The notes below the pieces were generated by a model. That model was given only the letters and a program-made list of their open reading frames with translations. It made no database searches and had not been told where the DNA came from. A program made the position numbers and the translations under genes. 64,000 bases of DNA from Lineus longissimus. Its lineage: Eukaryota; Nemertea; Pilidiophora; Heteronemertea; Lineidae. Within the stretch, counting starts at the first letter, position 1; each line of letters starts with the position of its first letter. The stretch covers positions 12,984,953 through 13,048,952 of the forward strand of contig NC_088324.1 of NCBI RefSeq assembly GCF_910592395.1. Reading direction: 5' to 3'. Of the stretch, positions 18,261 through 33,900 are shown one piece after another.

Positions 18261-21200
18261 GATATCGTCCTTCCAGGTTTACATAATGCTAGAACCATAT
18301 GACAGTGTTTGGGGCTTTACTGCCACAGCTGATAAAAATCACCAATGAAAAAAATACTTCTCTTTGAATGAATACCAGCTTACATTTAGTTACAATTGAT
18401 CGTTATGCTTTATAAAACCATCGGATACAAAACCTAGAAATATTAAGCCATCAAAAGTGTCACTAACTTGTCAAATGTGGCCAACACTTGAGGCAGCCAT
18501 GGCCTTGCTTTTTGATCTATGAAAGGTAAAAATTCACAGACTTCAGATCTGGTCATTGAGGTCATCAGCATCTCTTGGCTCTGTCAGTCTAGTATCTGTC
18601 AAGGACACACATGGCAACAAATCTTCTGGGTATTTAAGTGGAACCGACTCCTGCCATCTTTAGAGAAGCATTTTAGTACTGTCTTAAGTTAGAAGACATC
18701 ACAATCGGCCAAAGCTCACCCAGCTATAAATGGATCATTTTCTGCTACTTTCCAAATTCCAGCGCTGCGAGGAAGGAAGACACAGATGCTTGATGCGATG
18801 CGGAACATTAAATAAGTACGGTGAATTGCTCTTTCACAAAAGCCGTGAACACATTCATTGGATCAATGTATATTTTTGTGAAGGGCTCTCCATTTCAAAT
18901 GGACATTTTGGCTTTGTCTTTCTGAAAGACGCCGAAAGAACACAATGTAAAAAGTGCCCCCTCCCCCAACTTCTCTTCAACACTCAGGAAGATGAGTCTA
19001 CATGATAAAGATGAGAACTTAGTTATCAGGAGCTGACACAGTAGTTTCCATCAGAATTAAGGCTAGAGAAGGTCACTGCTATTAAAATAAAATTAAGTGT
19101 TTACCATAAACAGTCGAATCAATACAGCAAAGATAGTTACTCCCCCATCCTATACCTATTTTGCTGAAAAAACCCAAAAATGATTGCTTTGCCAGGCACC
19201 CCTGACCCCCTGAAAGCAAAATAGTCACTAAAGTACAAATCTCTTTCATAAGTATTAGAGCAGGGACAACAAACTGGAAGAGCATTCTTACTGCACATAA
19301 ACGTAAATCTATGTGGCTCGTCCGTAAAAGTATTAAAGATGTGACATATCCAATTACCGAAAGACTAGCCAAGATGGTCTTTGTGCCTGTTTGTAGTGAG
19401 TGCTTGGCAGTGTTGGACAAGGACTTCATAGACAAAATCCACGTTGAAACATGGGCTGGGAATACTCCAAGTACATAAATAACACAGATTATATATTAAA
19501 ATACATAGTGCTACCTACTCTAGCCTTAATTTGAGATTTTACTCACAAGTATAGTCATAACTTACAACCTTACACTATCTGCCAATGGTATTGAACCTCA
19601 AGCAAACTAGACTACACACATATTATAAACTATTTGTTCGTCAGGCAGCCCAATATCAAGAATGTTAATATGCAATACAAATTTTCAAATGTCGTGATTC
19701 TGTGCTGAATCTTTGTTGTACCAATATGGTATACAAGTAATATTTTCCAAATCGCAAGAACCAAACACTTATATAATCACTACATAACTGCACAGTGCGA
19801 GGATTGTTCTTCTGTATTGGACCCCAATCACACATTTAATTCACCAAGCAGATATATGTCAATTTCCTTTTTGGATCACCCTCATCAGTACACTCTGGCT
19901 AACAAGAGATATACATATTACAGGTCACAGATTTGGTTCAATGCGAATGGTGCATTAGTATAGTATGATATTACATTTCATAATTTCAAGACACTTGGTC
20001 AGGGAACCTAATGGGCAAAAGCTGAATTTGTACAATGGAAGAACAAAAATATCAAGATAATCTAGCCAAGGCTTTCCTGCACACTCTTCCCCTTACCTCT
20101 AACAAATTGGCTATACAAAACTCATTCAACGAGAAGAAGAGTTTGTGCTAAAAACAGAACTTTCTCCAGTTGATAGAGAGACACTCATACAATTATTCAT
20201 ATAATTTGGCCAAGTAATAATGCTCAGCACTCACTGTCTATTTAACTCACAAGCATATTATACAAAGCCTAGCAACATGTCAATACATTTAGTTACCATC
20301 CAACACGCCCAAATTACAACCTCGGCTCAGTTGTTAGATCCAACATCGCCAAATTACAACTAAGAGATTGAATATTTAATCTCAGAATTCGTCGGTTACT
20401 TATAATCGATACCCTAACCTTGATTTCAATGCACTGCCTCTTTTCCCCAACGTAACAAGAACCAGGGTACAAACTGACTTAGAATCCATCCAAACTGAGC
20501 ATTATAAACTAGTTGATCTGGTGCTTTTTCGAATTTTGCACTGTAGCATAATGCACTGAGCGTAAAATTCGAAAATGTACTATGTATATCAACTTTATTT
20601 TCACTTGGCTGCTATCTAAACTGAGCATTTTAACAGCGATTCACAAGTTAAAAATCAAAACACGGGCAGGACACTTGGCAGAGTCTGAAAATATCATTAC
20701 CACACATCCATCTCACCCTAAATTGACAGTACATATCTGTATATTTACACTGGATGATTGTACTAAAGCTCAGTGGTCCACTGTCAATTAGGTATAAAAC
20801 AGACATGTACATCGTACAGACATTTAGCTCACAATACCAGATGATTATTTTCATAGCGCCCAACAGATACAACCTCCTGAAACGTATTAGAGAATCCCAC
20901 ATTTAATCCTCAACCACACCCAAATTTTTCAACCTTGATGAAAGTCATTACGACATTGATATTTATCAATTTGCAGCTTTTCTCAACTTGGAAGAAAACA
21001 AAAAACAAAACTTAAGAAAATCACAAACTAATAAGTTCCTCATGGAAGATGCTAGTACTCTTTGATGGCTACATCATGCTGTAAATCCTCTCCGTTTTTC
21101 TATTAAACTTCCCGCACCAGATGACTCTCGGTGCCGGTGGTCACTGCAAGCGTCTGCAACGAGGATCCTGTAATCCATATGAAACCAAGCAATGACCACT

Positions 21201-21974
21201 TTTACCTACAGGTGAGCCATACTGTACAACTGTATCAAATTGAAGATGCTTTCCTAATGTCTTACATAGCTGGCATAGGATAACCATGTCATAGAAAATA
21301 CGGCAACAAGTCATTAGACTTATAGCCTCATATTTTCCCCAGCTGGCAATGACAAAACCTTGAGGGTCCAGATGGGTTCTTGCTTGCTATAACAGGTGCA
21401 CTGTAACCCTTTACACATTACATCATTGAGTAAACAATTTCTGTCTCACCAATAGGCCTCACTTTCTTTCCCACAGTTAAGCACCCAGCAGACAGATGAC
21501 TTTTATCATATGCAACGAAAATTGCTTGCTTGACATAGTAACCATAGATACCTGCAACAAGAATCCATCATTGTTGCGATCTGAATGAATATCGAACTAA
21601 GCGACAACCAATTTTACCAACAGAAAGCTGATCTTATTACTGCAATAATAATCACAGGTCACTTTTATAAAAATCGCCTGTCTGTGGGATGCTTTAAAGT
21701 ATATAATAACTCTACCTCTGAGTGGTGGCATTGGTTAACAGAGACTCATGACAGAAGCGTGGAGTGCAGGACCACCCCATCCCCACATTAACTGTTCAAG
21801 ACACAACCACAGAGGCTTTTCAACACCAGCAGTAACACCAGGTTTCGCCACTGTAGTGGGGCAACGACTCACAATCCCTCTTTTTCCATCAATCCAAAAT
21901 GATCCTACAAATCAACCCAACACCACAACTTTTCCTGGAAGCATAACTGAGATAATTTCCTATGAGTAATCCTT
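18261..21974 (-). other. Probable HS2ST1 3' UTR
   Basis: This is 3.7 kb between the HS2ST1 stop and the candidate poly(A) signal. Open frames here (for example 19435-19082 minus, 20582-20791 plus, 21585-21791 plus) are short and show no domains or splice context. No structured RNA or repeat array was recognised. Confidence 0.4.
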
Positions 21975-24900
21975 TCACCTAGGGCGAATTTTTTCATACA
22001 TGAATTGAAGTCCTTTTTCTAATAATACCCCATTTTTGATAGCAAATGTTCGTCGTTTGACAAAATGGAAGTGTTCTTTTGCGAATTCATAGAATTCATT
22101 CTCCATTTTCCAGATATCCGACTCCTGGATTTTGGCAATTGTCTCTTCACTTGGAGAAACTTTGTTGAATGTTTTTCTCAGGTGGGACTTGCGGCCTGAA
22201 AGACAGAGTGATTTTTTAAGGCATATTCCTAGACGAATAACCAAGGCAATTTTCTATTCAAGATGCTCAACAGAATAAGCCACTTGGCCTGTTTAAGGCA
22301 CATTATATGAAGAAACCATTCAAATGACACAAGTTTTCTTGATACAATTTCAGTTCCTTGAAATGATCATAGGTGGCATCAGTAGTGACAGACCAGACTA
22401 TCATCAATATTGTTGCCAAAATTGGGACCTTACGGCCTCTAAACTTAGTTAAAAGCCTGAACCTATATACTACTGACCCGATTGAATCACCTACACTAAA
22501 ATCCATAAACTTTGTCCAAATTATCATCCAAATATATTAATAAATTTGATAAGACTTCCAATTTGCACGAAAGTTCAAATATCTCACCTGAATTAAAAAG
22601 TTCCATAGCCCCCTTAAAAAACCTCGGTAACGTGACTTCTAACACTGCTACAAAGTCAGCCAGCTCCTCAGTGACGCCGACAACTAGATAGTTATTGACC
22701 AAGTTATACTTGGCTTGTTCCAAGGCCCATCGATTACCGGGTACCCTGGAAGTAATAAGAGACACAAGGCTAATTATCAATTGAACAATTGGCAGAAATT
22801 TGTCTCTTATAAAGCTGGGAAAATGATTCTGTTTGGCAAGTTCATACTTATCAGCTACTACATGTAGATTATCCCTTGGCCTTGGTTGTGATGGATAAGC
22901 TCCAAGATAGATCCAGTAAGCATATAAGCTTCTTAAAAGCAACAACTATGAGCAGTATTTCAATTTTTAGTCCGGATGATACAGCATTAAGCGACCAGGA
23001 GTATCATTTTCCCTAGCTGGTCATCAAGATCCAATTTGGATGTAATGTATGATATATACTCCGCTAAACTTGGCCATTTCAGGCCAGATTATCCAAGTTC
23101 CAACAGTGACCAGAGAACGAATACAGTAGGTAAGAGGGTTGAATTCTAAAGACGTCAGGTACAACACTGCTATGATGCAAACTTACCAGCACTCGGCACT
23201 GTGACCGCAGAAGAATGGAATCTGCATCCATAGAGATTCAGGATCACAATCAGGACCGTCTCGGGCGACGCACTCATCAAATGACTGAAAAGTAAAATAC
23301 ACATGTTAAAGGATTTTGATGCTACTTTGATTACAAGCTGTCCTACATGGAACAATCTCTTAGTGCCAATTGCTCTCATGGGCAGAGTTGAGGCTATGCT
23401 TAATCAATGAGTCTAGATTATTAACTGATGGAGTCGTGTTTAAAACTGTTTAAGGCACAACTGCTGAATATAACGAGTGGACCGTGGTGCAGGCGATAGG
23501 TGAGAAGCCATACCTGACGATTCCCCGATTTTCTTCTTTTGACGTGTGGTCTAAAGTCATCACCATTACGCACAAAGTAATAATAGGAAACAAGACGATC
23601 CAATGGATCCCGGATAATGTTTATGTACAGGGGCATCTGTGTCACCCCAAATCTGGAAAGAGACAATAGTAGAGAGGTGTAAGAGTCAACAGGTTTGGAA
23701 TAACAGATTTGGGAAACGTCAGTGCCACACCATGCAACCCAACCGATAACCCCCTCGTTACGAGTCAAGAGTTAAAGCAAATTTCTTCTCCGCAAACATT
23801 ATAAACATTGAGCAAACATACTGATCATTTCTCAAATATTGTCAACACACCATTTTAATGGTTTACTTTCTGTGGCTTGTCATATTAATCTTGCATGATG
23901 GGTAAACGATCAGAAATTAAACCGAATCGATGCTGCAGATCGCATTAGAAGACGAGTTAATCCAAACTGATCAATCTTTCGATGAACACATTTGACGGTC
24001 GGCGTGTCGGAGGCAGATAAAGATGTTGCTTTGAAGTCTATTCCGTAAGTGTAAAGTGACAGTCGCTGTCAATGGGTGCTACAATAAAAATACCGCAGAA
24101 TGTCCTCCAAAATTGATGTCACGTCTCTGTTGCACGATGCAGAGGGAAGGAGTACATGATTGACCCTAGTTCCGCCTGCAGTTAAGGGTTAACCTTCCCT
24201 TCCCCCCCCCCCCCCATGTTAAGAGTTCATTGCACCGCTGCAGATATGTAATTCTGATGTTTATAAAATATGACAGATGAAAATGGCTGAATAATAGTCT
24301 GTATGATTAGCGTATAAACTCATTCACTTGAGGATCATTCTCCTCATAATATTCGCCTGACCTTTGTGGCAATTCCCTCCACAGCGCATAATCACGATTA
24401 TTTTTGCTATTACTGGTATTAATCTAAGTGCGAAAATATGTAGTTGAAAGGCCATAATCATTTTGTTCATCCTAAAACACTTATGGGAGACACAAGGCTT
24501 GGCAGTCTGATATACTAGCAATAGGATATAATAACAATTTCCACTAATTCTTTTTTTTACATTACTCGGAAGCGTTCACTTGCGGACAACGCCTGACATA
24601 ACATAACATATCAGCATGATATGACCAAAAATGTCATTTTTCAATTTGAGATAATAAAATGTAACTCGCTGCTGAACTCGCTCCACAACAGAAGCCATAT
24701 TAATTTCTCCAGAAATAAATCTTTGATATTTTCCATTTTTCAACAGTAATTAGACCCCGGAGGAAAGTTCCCAGCAACAGAGCGGAATTGTAAACATGCA
24801 CTGTTGCTTCACACTGAATTATTCACCACATCGTGAAAATTCAATATGAGAAATGAACAGATGAACAGGCGATGACTTCGACTCCTCGAACTTGTTATTT

Positions 24901-27900
24901 GGTTTTAATCCAGTTATATTGTGAGTGCAATTGATACTGGTCCACTTCTGACTAATTTCAACCAATCTCAATAATGTTATCGTCGTTGTATAAAAACTTC
25001 ATTGGTGGTTAAAATTCCTTCAGAATTGTACTGACGCTTCTCCAGGGAGGCTGTACTGCCTCTTTTTAAGAGGAGATTGGATGCTTTCTGTAACACAACT
25101 AAGAAGAGCGTGGGAGTCAGCTGGGGGTAGCATGCAGTTCTATCTTGCTCTAAAAGTAGAATCAATTCAGTCTTTGTAGCGGACATGACTGCCTAGAAGT
25201 TATAAGTGTTATTCCTGTGCATGAGAATCATTTCTACTCAATTCTTGTTGGTAGGCCACAACCTACTTTTCAGCAACACTAGATCTGAAAGCTCTTGAGG
25301 GAGAGAATGACTTGGAAGAGAATGAGTCCACAACTTCTCTATATTGTCATTCCCAATACCAGCCGTTGCACAAATCCCATTGCAAAAATCTAGGGAACTG
25401 TTGCGAGCTCATTAAACAGTCCCATTACCATTAATCCGGTTGCCTAAATCCCAAAGAGATCATCCTGAATTCTCAGCGTGGAATGAACAGTCCCCGCAAA
25501 CTATTGAGGACACGATGATACATTACTACTTTGACACACTGAAGAGTTCCATGATATTCACGATGCCACAGCAGAGATCTTTAGTTGCATAACGACCAAC
25601 ATGGGAGTCGTTTTCTCGCTTATTTTCCTTTTTACTGCTTGTAGAACCGATGTTGTTGTTTGCAGGGTTTTTCTTGTGACACTTCTTCCATCCGAACACT
25701 CTCATAATGGGTGTATTGAAAAAACTAATGAAGTGGTTGCAGTGTCACATAATATGTACGACTAGCATTTTATTATCAGTGCAGATGCCTACAAAAAGAA
25801 TCTCTCAAAGTTGACAATTGTAATGCCCAAAATGCATCAATTCCCTCTCTCTTCTTCACAGTACAAAGACTTGTCCAGCCTTGACTCTTCTCTCACAGAC
25901 CTCATTTAGGATTCATATAGGATGTCCGCTAAGGGAGGTGCTACTAGCTGGCTACTAGTTCAGCACCTGGAGAATTCCCTGCAGAAAACTGTGAAAAATA
26001 TCGCATTTAGTACCATGTTCATACACTCCTACAGACAGATGAAGAAGATTCGATGCACTTTCTTGAGAAACTGCTTAAAAGACTTGAGTAATTCTGACAA
26101 CTTTAGATTGGTAACACACCCAATTCAAGTCACCATTGACATTTGAACTGAAAATTATCTTATCACTTTTCTCATCAAATTTCGTTATTTCATCCAATAT
26201 TTCTTCCAATAAAGTGATGTTTGATGTTCGACGATGAAGCTCTATTTGATGTCGTTTGAAAAGACATTCCATTTCTCCCAGCGCTAATCTATTGATTGGA
26301 GAAAAATCCCATAAAGAGGCTGACGATTTTCACTACGATCGTCCAAAGCGGCTTAGAACGATTCTTCAATGTCTTAGTCTTAGAAATACCCGCCAAAGGC
26401 TTGTGAATATTTCACCTAAGCCTTGCATTAGTTCGACTAGTCAATAACCCATCATACGGGCAGGTTGAAGTTGGCTATACCTTGCACTTACAGTTCTATT
26501 ACCTGACAGGCATGAGTAACAAACTTATAAGCGGGATTCAGTATACTTACTCAGCCACTCAAAAGATGGCGCACACTCAGATAAACAAAGTACCTTTGGA
26601 AAGCATCAGCAAACTCACAGGTGTCACGAAATCTCGCCTATTCGACTTGACACAGTGGATTTCCTGTCTCGTTTCTTGCTAATGGGTTTTACTCGAATCA
26701 GGAAGTGCACAGCGCACTTTCTGTCACAGTGTGGCGAAGAAGATGATGCAGTAATTTGATAGTCTGATCCTTTTTGGTGATAATTCCGAAAAAGCTATTC
26801 TTTGCTTTTTTCAACACATGATTTTTCTTATACAATATCGTGATATTATTTGGAATTTTTCAAAGAAGTATAAGATTTATAATAGCCTACTTCTTAACCA
26901 AAACATTGAGCACCTTTTAAGTTAGGGCTGACCTGCTCTCAATGTAGCACCATCTGTTGAACCATATCGACCATTCTCACCAAACCTTACACAGCATCGG
27001 GACTCTTGGGAAAACACTTGTTGCTCCCATCCATATAAGTATTTATACATCAAACCCAATCTCCTCTTAGATACATCAAATAGTCATTAGATGTCATCAG
27101 GGGATCATAAAACCTTTTACAGATCTATCAGTGGAATTATAATGCTTGGAATAACGATGGGGCAATTTTAACTTAATTGTTACTTAAAACGCAATTCCAC
27201 ATAGGCAATAGAAAGAAACGTTTTATTGGCAACAATTTAATGTAAGATACTTATCGATATATCTATAGTTAGGCAATGTTCACAGAGAGACCAATTACTT
27301 GGTTCACAGCGGCACCAGTCCATTCTGACTAAAACTGTTGGTGAACACCATGCACATAACGAAAGTCAGGACATTCTCGTAAGTCCTCACAGAGACAGCT
27401 GGGCTGGGTAGCCCACACTGAGACATTGCTGTATGTTGTATCTGCCTTACCCTCAAGCTTATAACGAAAGCACAACTTACCTTGTAAACTCTAGATAGGC
27501 TAAATGGCCGTGGTATAAGGCTGGCTTCATGGCGGACCAGGAAGAAATGTTATGGACAAACCTCATCTAGAAACAGAAAGCGTAAAACTTCATTAGCAAT
27601 AGAGCAATATAAAAGATGACAGCCTAAGCCTTTCACTCGGTCTTCCTCCTTCCTGATCCTCCTTTCTTTGATTTTGTCTCATTGACGAGTTGCAACGGTG
27701 TCCTCCAAAGAAACAGACTATATGAGATGGTACTGGCTCAGTTCAGCTTCTCACAAACATAAATAACTAAATAAGAAACGAACCATGCTATATCCCAAGA
27801 GATAACATATAGAGATAACAACAACTGATAACACTTGGCGGCATTTTTGCGCAATATTCCAATCAGACCATCTCATCTTTGCAACAGTTTGTGACGAGAA

Positions 27901-30900
27901 TTCATCTCTTTGAATTCGGAAGGCAAGCAGACGTTTTTTCCAACAACAATCAAGAAATTTATCATCAGTGGTGCTCGCAGACGTCAAAAACATATTCGCT
28001 TTGAATTATAAGATGAAGAATGCGCAGATTTAAAAGATGTTTCTAACATAATGGTGTTTTGATTGATACGTCCTCTGACAATTTTCTCCATTGAAGTGGT
28101 GGTTTTGAAGTTATTTTGAAACATATTTCTTGTGTGTGCGGTGAAAAACTAAATGGGTTTTCTCAAATGCGTCGCCGACAGACTTCTCCAAGCGTGATCA
28201 ATGTAGATAGGATGAAGCAATTTTTTCTATCACTTTTTGGCCATTTTATATGAAATATTCAAAAGTTTGTACGATGCTTTTAAAGTCTGTATTGAGTTGG
28301 ATTTTTTGTAATGTTTGATCTACAGGGAGACGCATATGAATATCACCTATATGCACCTTCCTACTGTAGATTTCAAGGTGATTTCCAATAAAAATTTCCC
28401 CACTCCACTACCTAATAACGACTGCGACCATCACTTGGTAAAACATGTTCTCCAATATCATCAATCATCATTTGTTGTTTGAACCAATAAAGTGGAACGA
28501 GCTTTTACTTAATTGATTTCTCCTTAATGAGTAAGCGGCTGGGATAGATTTGTCAAGCAACCACAAACAAGCTAGAAAACCCTCCACTCAGTGAATCTTT
28601 GGGAGAACCCTATCTAGGGATTCTTTTGACCCATGTTCCCACTTTATCCAAACATACCTCGTTTAGTGATTTTTCTAAAGGAGGTAAACAGTGAGCCAAG
28701 TAGGCTTCCAGCACTTGGGCCATCTTGGATCATGAATACCATATCCAACTGTCACTGCAGATATGTTTGCCAAATGTCAATCCCTTCCCATGGGATGTGT
28801 TTTCGCTTCTTTGACATCAATAATTGTCATTTGGATGTTTAAAAATACCACAATGTCGGAGTCTTGGCAGAAAGACATATTATGTGTGTCTAAAGATGGA
28901 ACAAACCGGGAGAAACTTGCAAAAACGAAAAAACATGCGAGTCATGGAGGAATACAAGACTCCTGATTCGTTTCTTGTCTCATCGATGATCACAGATTAC
29001 AACTCCCTTGCGGAAGCATGAAAAGTAGAACTAGTATGCCTGAAGAGTTATATGAGATACAAATGGGACTTGGGGTCGAAGAACTTGTTGAGGCTTCTCT
29101 TACCAGAAAGTCGGTAATGACTGTTGAATGAGGGACTTCACTGCCACTGGTTGCAAGACTCTGCATAGCAGTCCAATACAATACTGGCTTGTTCAGGTAT
29201 GAAAATGACATGGGCCAGTAGCTCAATATTTGCATTGGATTTTTTTAGAGGTCACCTTATCCACTGTGGTACAAAGTCTCAAGCCTTTGCATCACAGATG
29301 TTCACCAAAAATTAAAACAGTAACACCCCAACAGTTGACAGAAACCATTTAATCTCGAAGCTAATGAAGATATAGCTATCTCCTAGTTCCTCTTCTGCTG
29401 ATTTATCACGATTGATCACTCAAGATTAGAAACAGAGCTACCGACATCCCAATTAACTCAAGAAGATCTTTTGAATAGGTAAATCACACTATAATTTATT
29501 GTAGATGTCTTAGTCATGAGTAAAGTATTGTGAATCAATTAATCAACGGGAATGAATCACATCGTTTAGAGGCCAATCATATTGGAATGGCTCAGACTAA
29601 TAGAGATCCCAATAAGAGAGATACCAACAATTTATTGCCTCCTTTGAGAGTTTAGGTACGCTATAATGTTTTTAGTTGACCTATTTGTCTGATTGACTGT
29701 TATGATCTGACGATAAAGATAGAATAATGGGGGTTATTTTGAGACATCAACAATGGTAGATATATGACTTCACAGTTAGGTTATACCAATAACACCGGGT
29801 GAAAAAAACACATCACCAAAACTGATCTTTGAATGAAAACCAACAGAGCCAAATTAAAACATATCGGGTGTTTCAAAATACAGTAGGCAGATTCCAGACT
29901 CGGTTAAATTGTCTGCATGACTCGGAAATTTCAGATTCAAATATCACAATCACAAAATTGGGTTATTAGATGTTTAAGACAGAGGTGAAAAGTACTCAAA
30001 GGTTATCACGTCAGAATTGCTGGTTTCTTAAAATCCCAATGGCACTTGTACAAGACGTACAAATCGCATGCTAGACCACAATAACTTTACCAGAGTCACA
30101 TGTACTATCAGAACACTGAAACTGTTCATCATAAGAGACATTAATGTTTGAATCAAGTCAATATAAGTCCCCTTTGGGGATCCTTCAACATATTACCAAG
30201 ATCCTGGCTCTCTGGGTGACTCAGAAAGTTGATGCAACGAGAGAAGCAGTGGGTTCAAGGGTTTACAATCCATCACAGAGAATTCCACCCAAGATTGACC
30301 AACAATGATATATTTTCTTCAGGCACGAGTGAAATGAACTACACAATGTTTAAGCCAAGTTGCTGAAATCAACATGTTTGAACGTCGCCACCCCTCGTGT
30401 GGCTTTTCATTGCCCGTCTTCTGCTCGCAGAAACCGCCGACCCGCAAGTTTGTTCATGTTCAACATCAGCAAATAAAACGGAATGCGCCTTTCAACTCTG
30501 CACATCGAAAGGACGCACGAAAAGTTAAAAAAAACGTTTCACTTATGTGAGTCATATTCTCCTGTACAAATAAAGTGTTCATTCATTGACAAAGATTTGT
30601 TGAATTTGTATAATTTGTCCAAATATTTGACAAGTGCATCTGCGTGCTAAGGAGAAAATGCACAAAACGGCGTGTGTGCGATGAGTTGGCCTTTCCACTT
30701 CAATGTACGGAGTCAAAAGCACTGTTCTCCAACCACCGTTACCGATGCACGAATAATGCAGAATAAGTATTTTTTACGATTCTGCCATCATTTGAAGGGT
30801 TTACTGCCATTTCTGTGGCTTCTCTTACACCGGAACAGTTGTGCAGTGACCTATAAGGCCCCTCGCCACGACGCTCCAGCCCCAAAGCATATGAACAGGA

Positions 30901-33900
30901 TGATCCTCGACATTAATGTTATAATTTTCCAATAATGAGAGAATTCTGAATGTAATCAGAACTGGTGAATATTGCAAACAAATTATCGTTAAGTGCCAAG
31001 ATGGAACTGGAAGAAATTAATAAACATTCATGTCTACTTATCTCTGTGGATGTGTAACTTATTTTGATAATCTTAACATGACGCGGACAACAGACAACTT
31101 GAAAGTTATGAAGAAAAAACATTATTGGCCATTTCTCTGTACTTTCACGTCTGGCCGTAAGTAAGACATCTCATTGCGCATAACATTTTAGTAGCAGCCT
31201 TAACACTATGTCAAATACATATCACATCCAGAATAGATCATTATCAACAGCATCATTTTGGTCTGTGAGCTGTAACTGCACATCCAAATGTGTGAGATTG
31301 AAGCCACGAACCTGGTGAGAAGGACCTATTGACTAAACATAGCAGTTAGTTGAACCCCAAACTTGTCCATCCACATATCATCATGCTCTCTTGGGCCACA
31401 ATGCCCATTAAGCACAATTTGACCCAAACTTGTCCCCACTCAAATCATCATGCTCTCTCAAAAGGGTTCAGGCGATGCTGCTCACTACAATCTACATTTT
31501 CTTGAAAAGACCAGAGCCTGTCACTGTAGGAATGTCAATCTTTGGTTCAGCTGCTGCTGCTTCAAAGGTCATCAATAATCCGCTAACAATAAATTAATCT
31601 CCCGATGAAATCCTTCACAAACGAGTGTTCCACCCACATCCTTTAGCAGCATGTTAATGTGGAGCCACCTTTAAAGGCCACTGAAAGTTGATCTCATGGT
31701 TCTTGTCACCACCCTCACTTAATTTGAGCATGCACCAAAACAAATTACTACTTTTACCAACTAATTTTAAGAAATTTGCGTGTCGTTCACCAGTAAAACC
31801 ATGGCTTACTGACGATAACCAAAATATCGAATTTCATTGGCCTTTCCACTAAGTCACAGCACCTCTGAAGACAGATAAGATTTGGATCGATCGACGGTTT
31901 CAAATCTAGCATTTGCCAACGTGGGAACTGTTACGATTACCAAAACTCGACCGCAAGGACCCATCCATCTTTGAAGCAAATTGGAACTTGACATTGACAT
32001 GTTCTGCAATTTCGTCCCTGTCAGGAATGTTTGTTGCGTTTCCCTCGGGTAAGATGATGACCCTACATTGGGTCGATATCAACCCTGGCTGATTGTCATT
32101 GTGTCCATCAAGGAGCTGACTCTATCAGATCGTCACCAAGAGAATGTGCACAGTGACTGATCTTACCTGTCTAGGACCGGTAGCAGAAAAAGGGCCCAGC
32201 TCTGCTAGACGAGGATGGGTGTAAAATGGCATCATCAGCCCAAGGCACAAACTCCCAGTCCGATTAACCAAGCATAAATGCAATGTGAAATAGCTTTTTC
32301 ACCTCAAACTCCCTTCAATCACAGCTTATTTACAAAGTTTCAAATGGGTCAATATTAAAGTCTTGTTTCGTTTCATATTCTTTACCAGATCTTTAACACC
32401 CTTACAGACCTTTTCGCTTCGCTATGATATCAATATCATTCTAAATTAGGCCCCAAAAGGTGTTTTTGAGAAATTCTATTTCATCTTCAATATTATAAGA
32501 TTCTAGAGTCAGGTTAATCAAAGTAGCTAAAATTGGGACCCATTGATGTGATTCCATTGACAAGTATGTCATTTCAACCAAAATTGGCTGTGGTGACAAT
32601 GCATTTTGATGTACATTTCCCACATGTTGAGTTACTCATACCTGCAAGGTTGGCCTGAAATTATACTACAGGTTGATCTTTTGAAAGAAGATGGCCTTTT
32701 CAACATCAACCTTTTGAATTGACTGTTCCCGAGACTTGGGTTTGGGTTCTGCACACTGGATCTCTTAATGGCAGCTTCATATCCAAAAGCCAACCAATCG
32801 GCAAGCCCAGCATTTCCAACCAACTCAATACTTTATTAACTAAAGAAGATCCAAGCAAATTGCTCTTCAAAAAATTTAACAAATGTGCGCCAATTCCGAA
32901 ATAGGCACTCATTCAGACAAGCATCACAAAGTAAACTGATTTGCATATCCCTTTGTTTATTGCTGTCAAAAAGAACTTGGATTAATCCTCAAAGATTAAT
33001 CAACAAGCGGGGAAAGAAACAAGTTGCTCGCTGATGAAGTCATGATACAGTCGATCTGGGGGCAAATACTCATCTATCATCCGATGTGGGAGTTTGCTCA
33101 AACGGATACGGCGATAGTCAGCCGGAAAAACAAACAAGCTATGAAGCCGAAGAGATTGCCTCAGTCACTTTTAAGCACCATCAGAGTTAGGCTGGTAGTG
33201 TTTGATGAACTTCTTTTCACAACTTATTGGCAGTTCAAAAACCATGGTGAGGCTGTTTTTGTCTCGTGGAGCAGTTTATCTTTCTCAATGGTTCATCTCA
33301 AATCTTCAATCTTTTACTAGTTTATTCTCGAACATGCCGAATGAGCAATTGATGTTTCTTAATCTCAAACACACTGTATCACTCCTTAACTCAAGCAATT
33401 TCTATTCAGCATCGGTCTCTCGTTTGAGTGCAGAAGCATATACATAGAAGCCTTTTTAAGACCATTGCTTTTACTCAATGCCATTCTATCTATACATTAC
33501 CATCCCAAGAATATCCAATCCCATCTTCTTCCAAATATCCTTCTGTTTTGACCTCATTATTCCAACACCATTACATAGCAACTGTTACATTTCTACCACT
33601 TTCTTGCACTTGACAGGACAAGTGGTTGGACTGCTACCAAGCTCCATATGTGTCTAAACATCACAAGTATCTATTGACTTTGTTTTCCTTCCTTCAATGC
33701 AAGACCATTCTAAGATGCATATTTTCATCTTGTATGTTCAAATTGTAGGCAAATCAAACATATCATTTCCGACTTTCACTTTTGAACAAGATCCTAAATG
33801 GGAGGCTGCCTCCTGGTGAAAAATCAATTCAAGCATTTATACATCATCTACAGATAGAGACTATTCAAACTGTAGGCTAGTCCAATATATTTGTAACCAA

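Noticed and set aside
26075-26272. Minus-strand frame LEEILDEITKFDEKSDKI
   Set aside because: Protein-like composition but no partner exons, and no place in the complete HS2ST1 exon chain.
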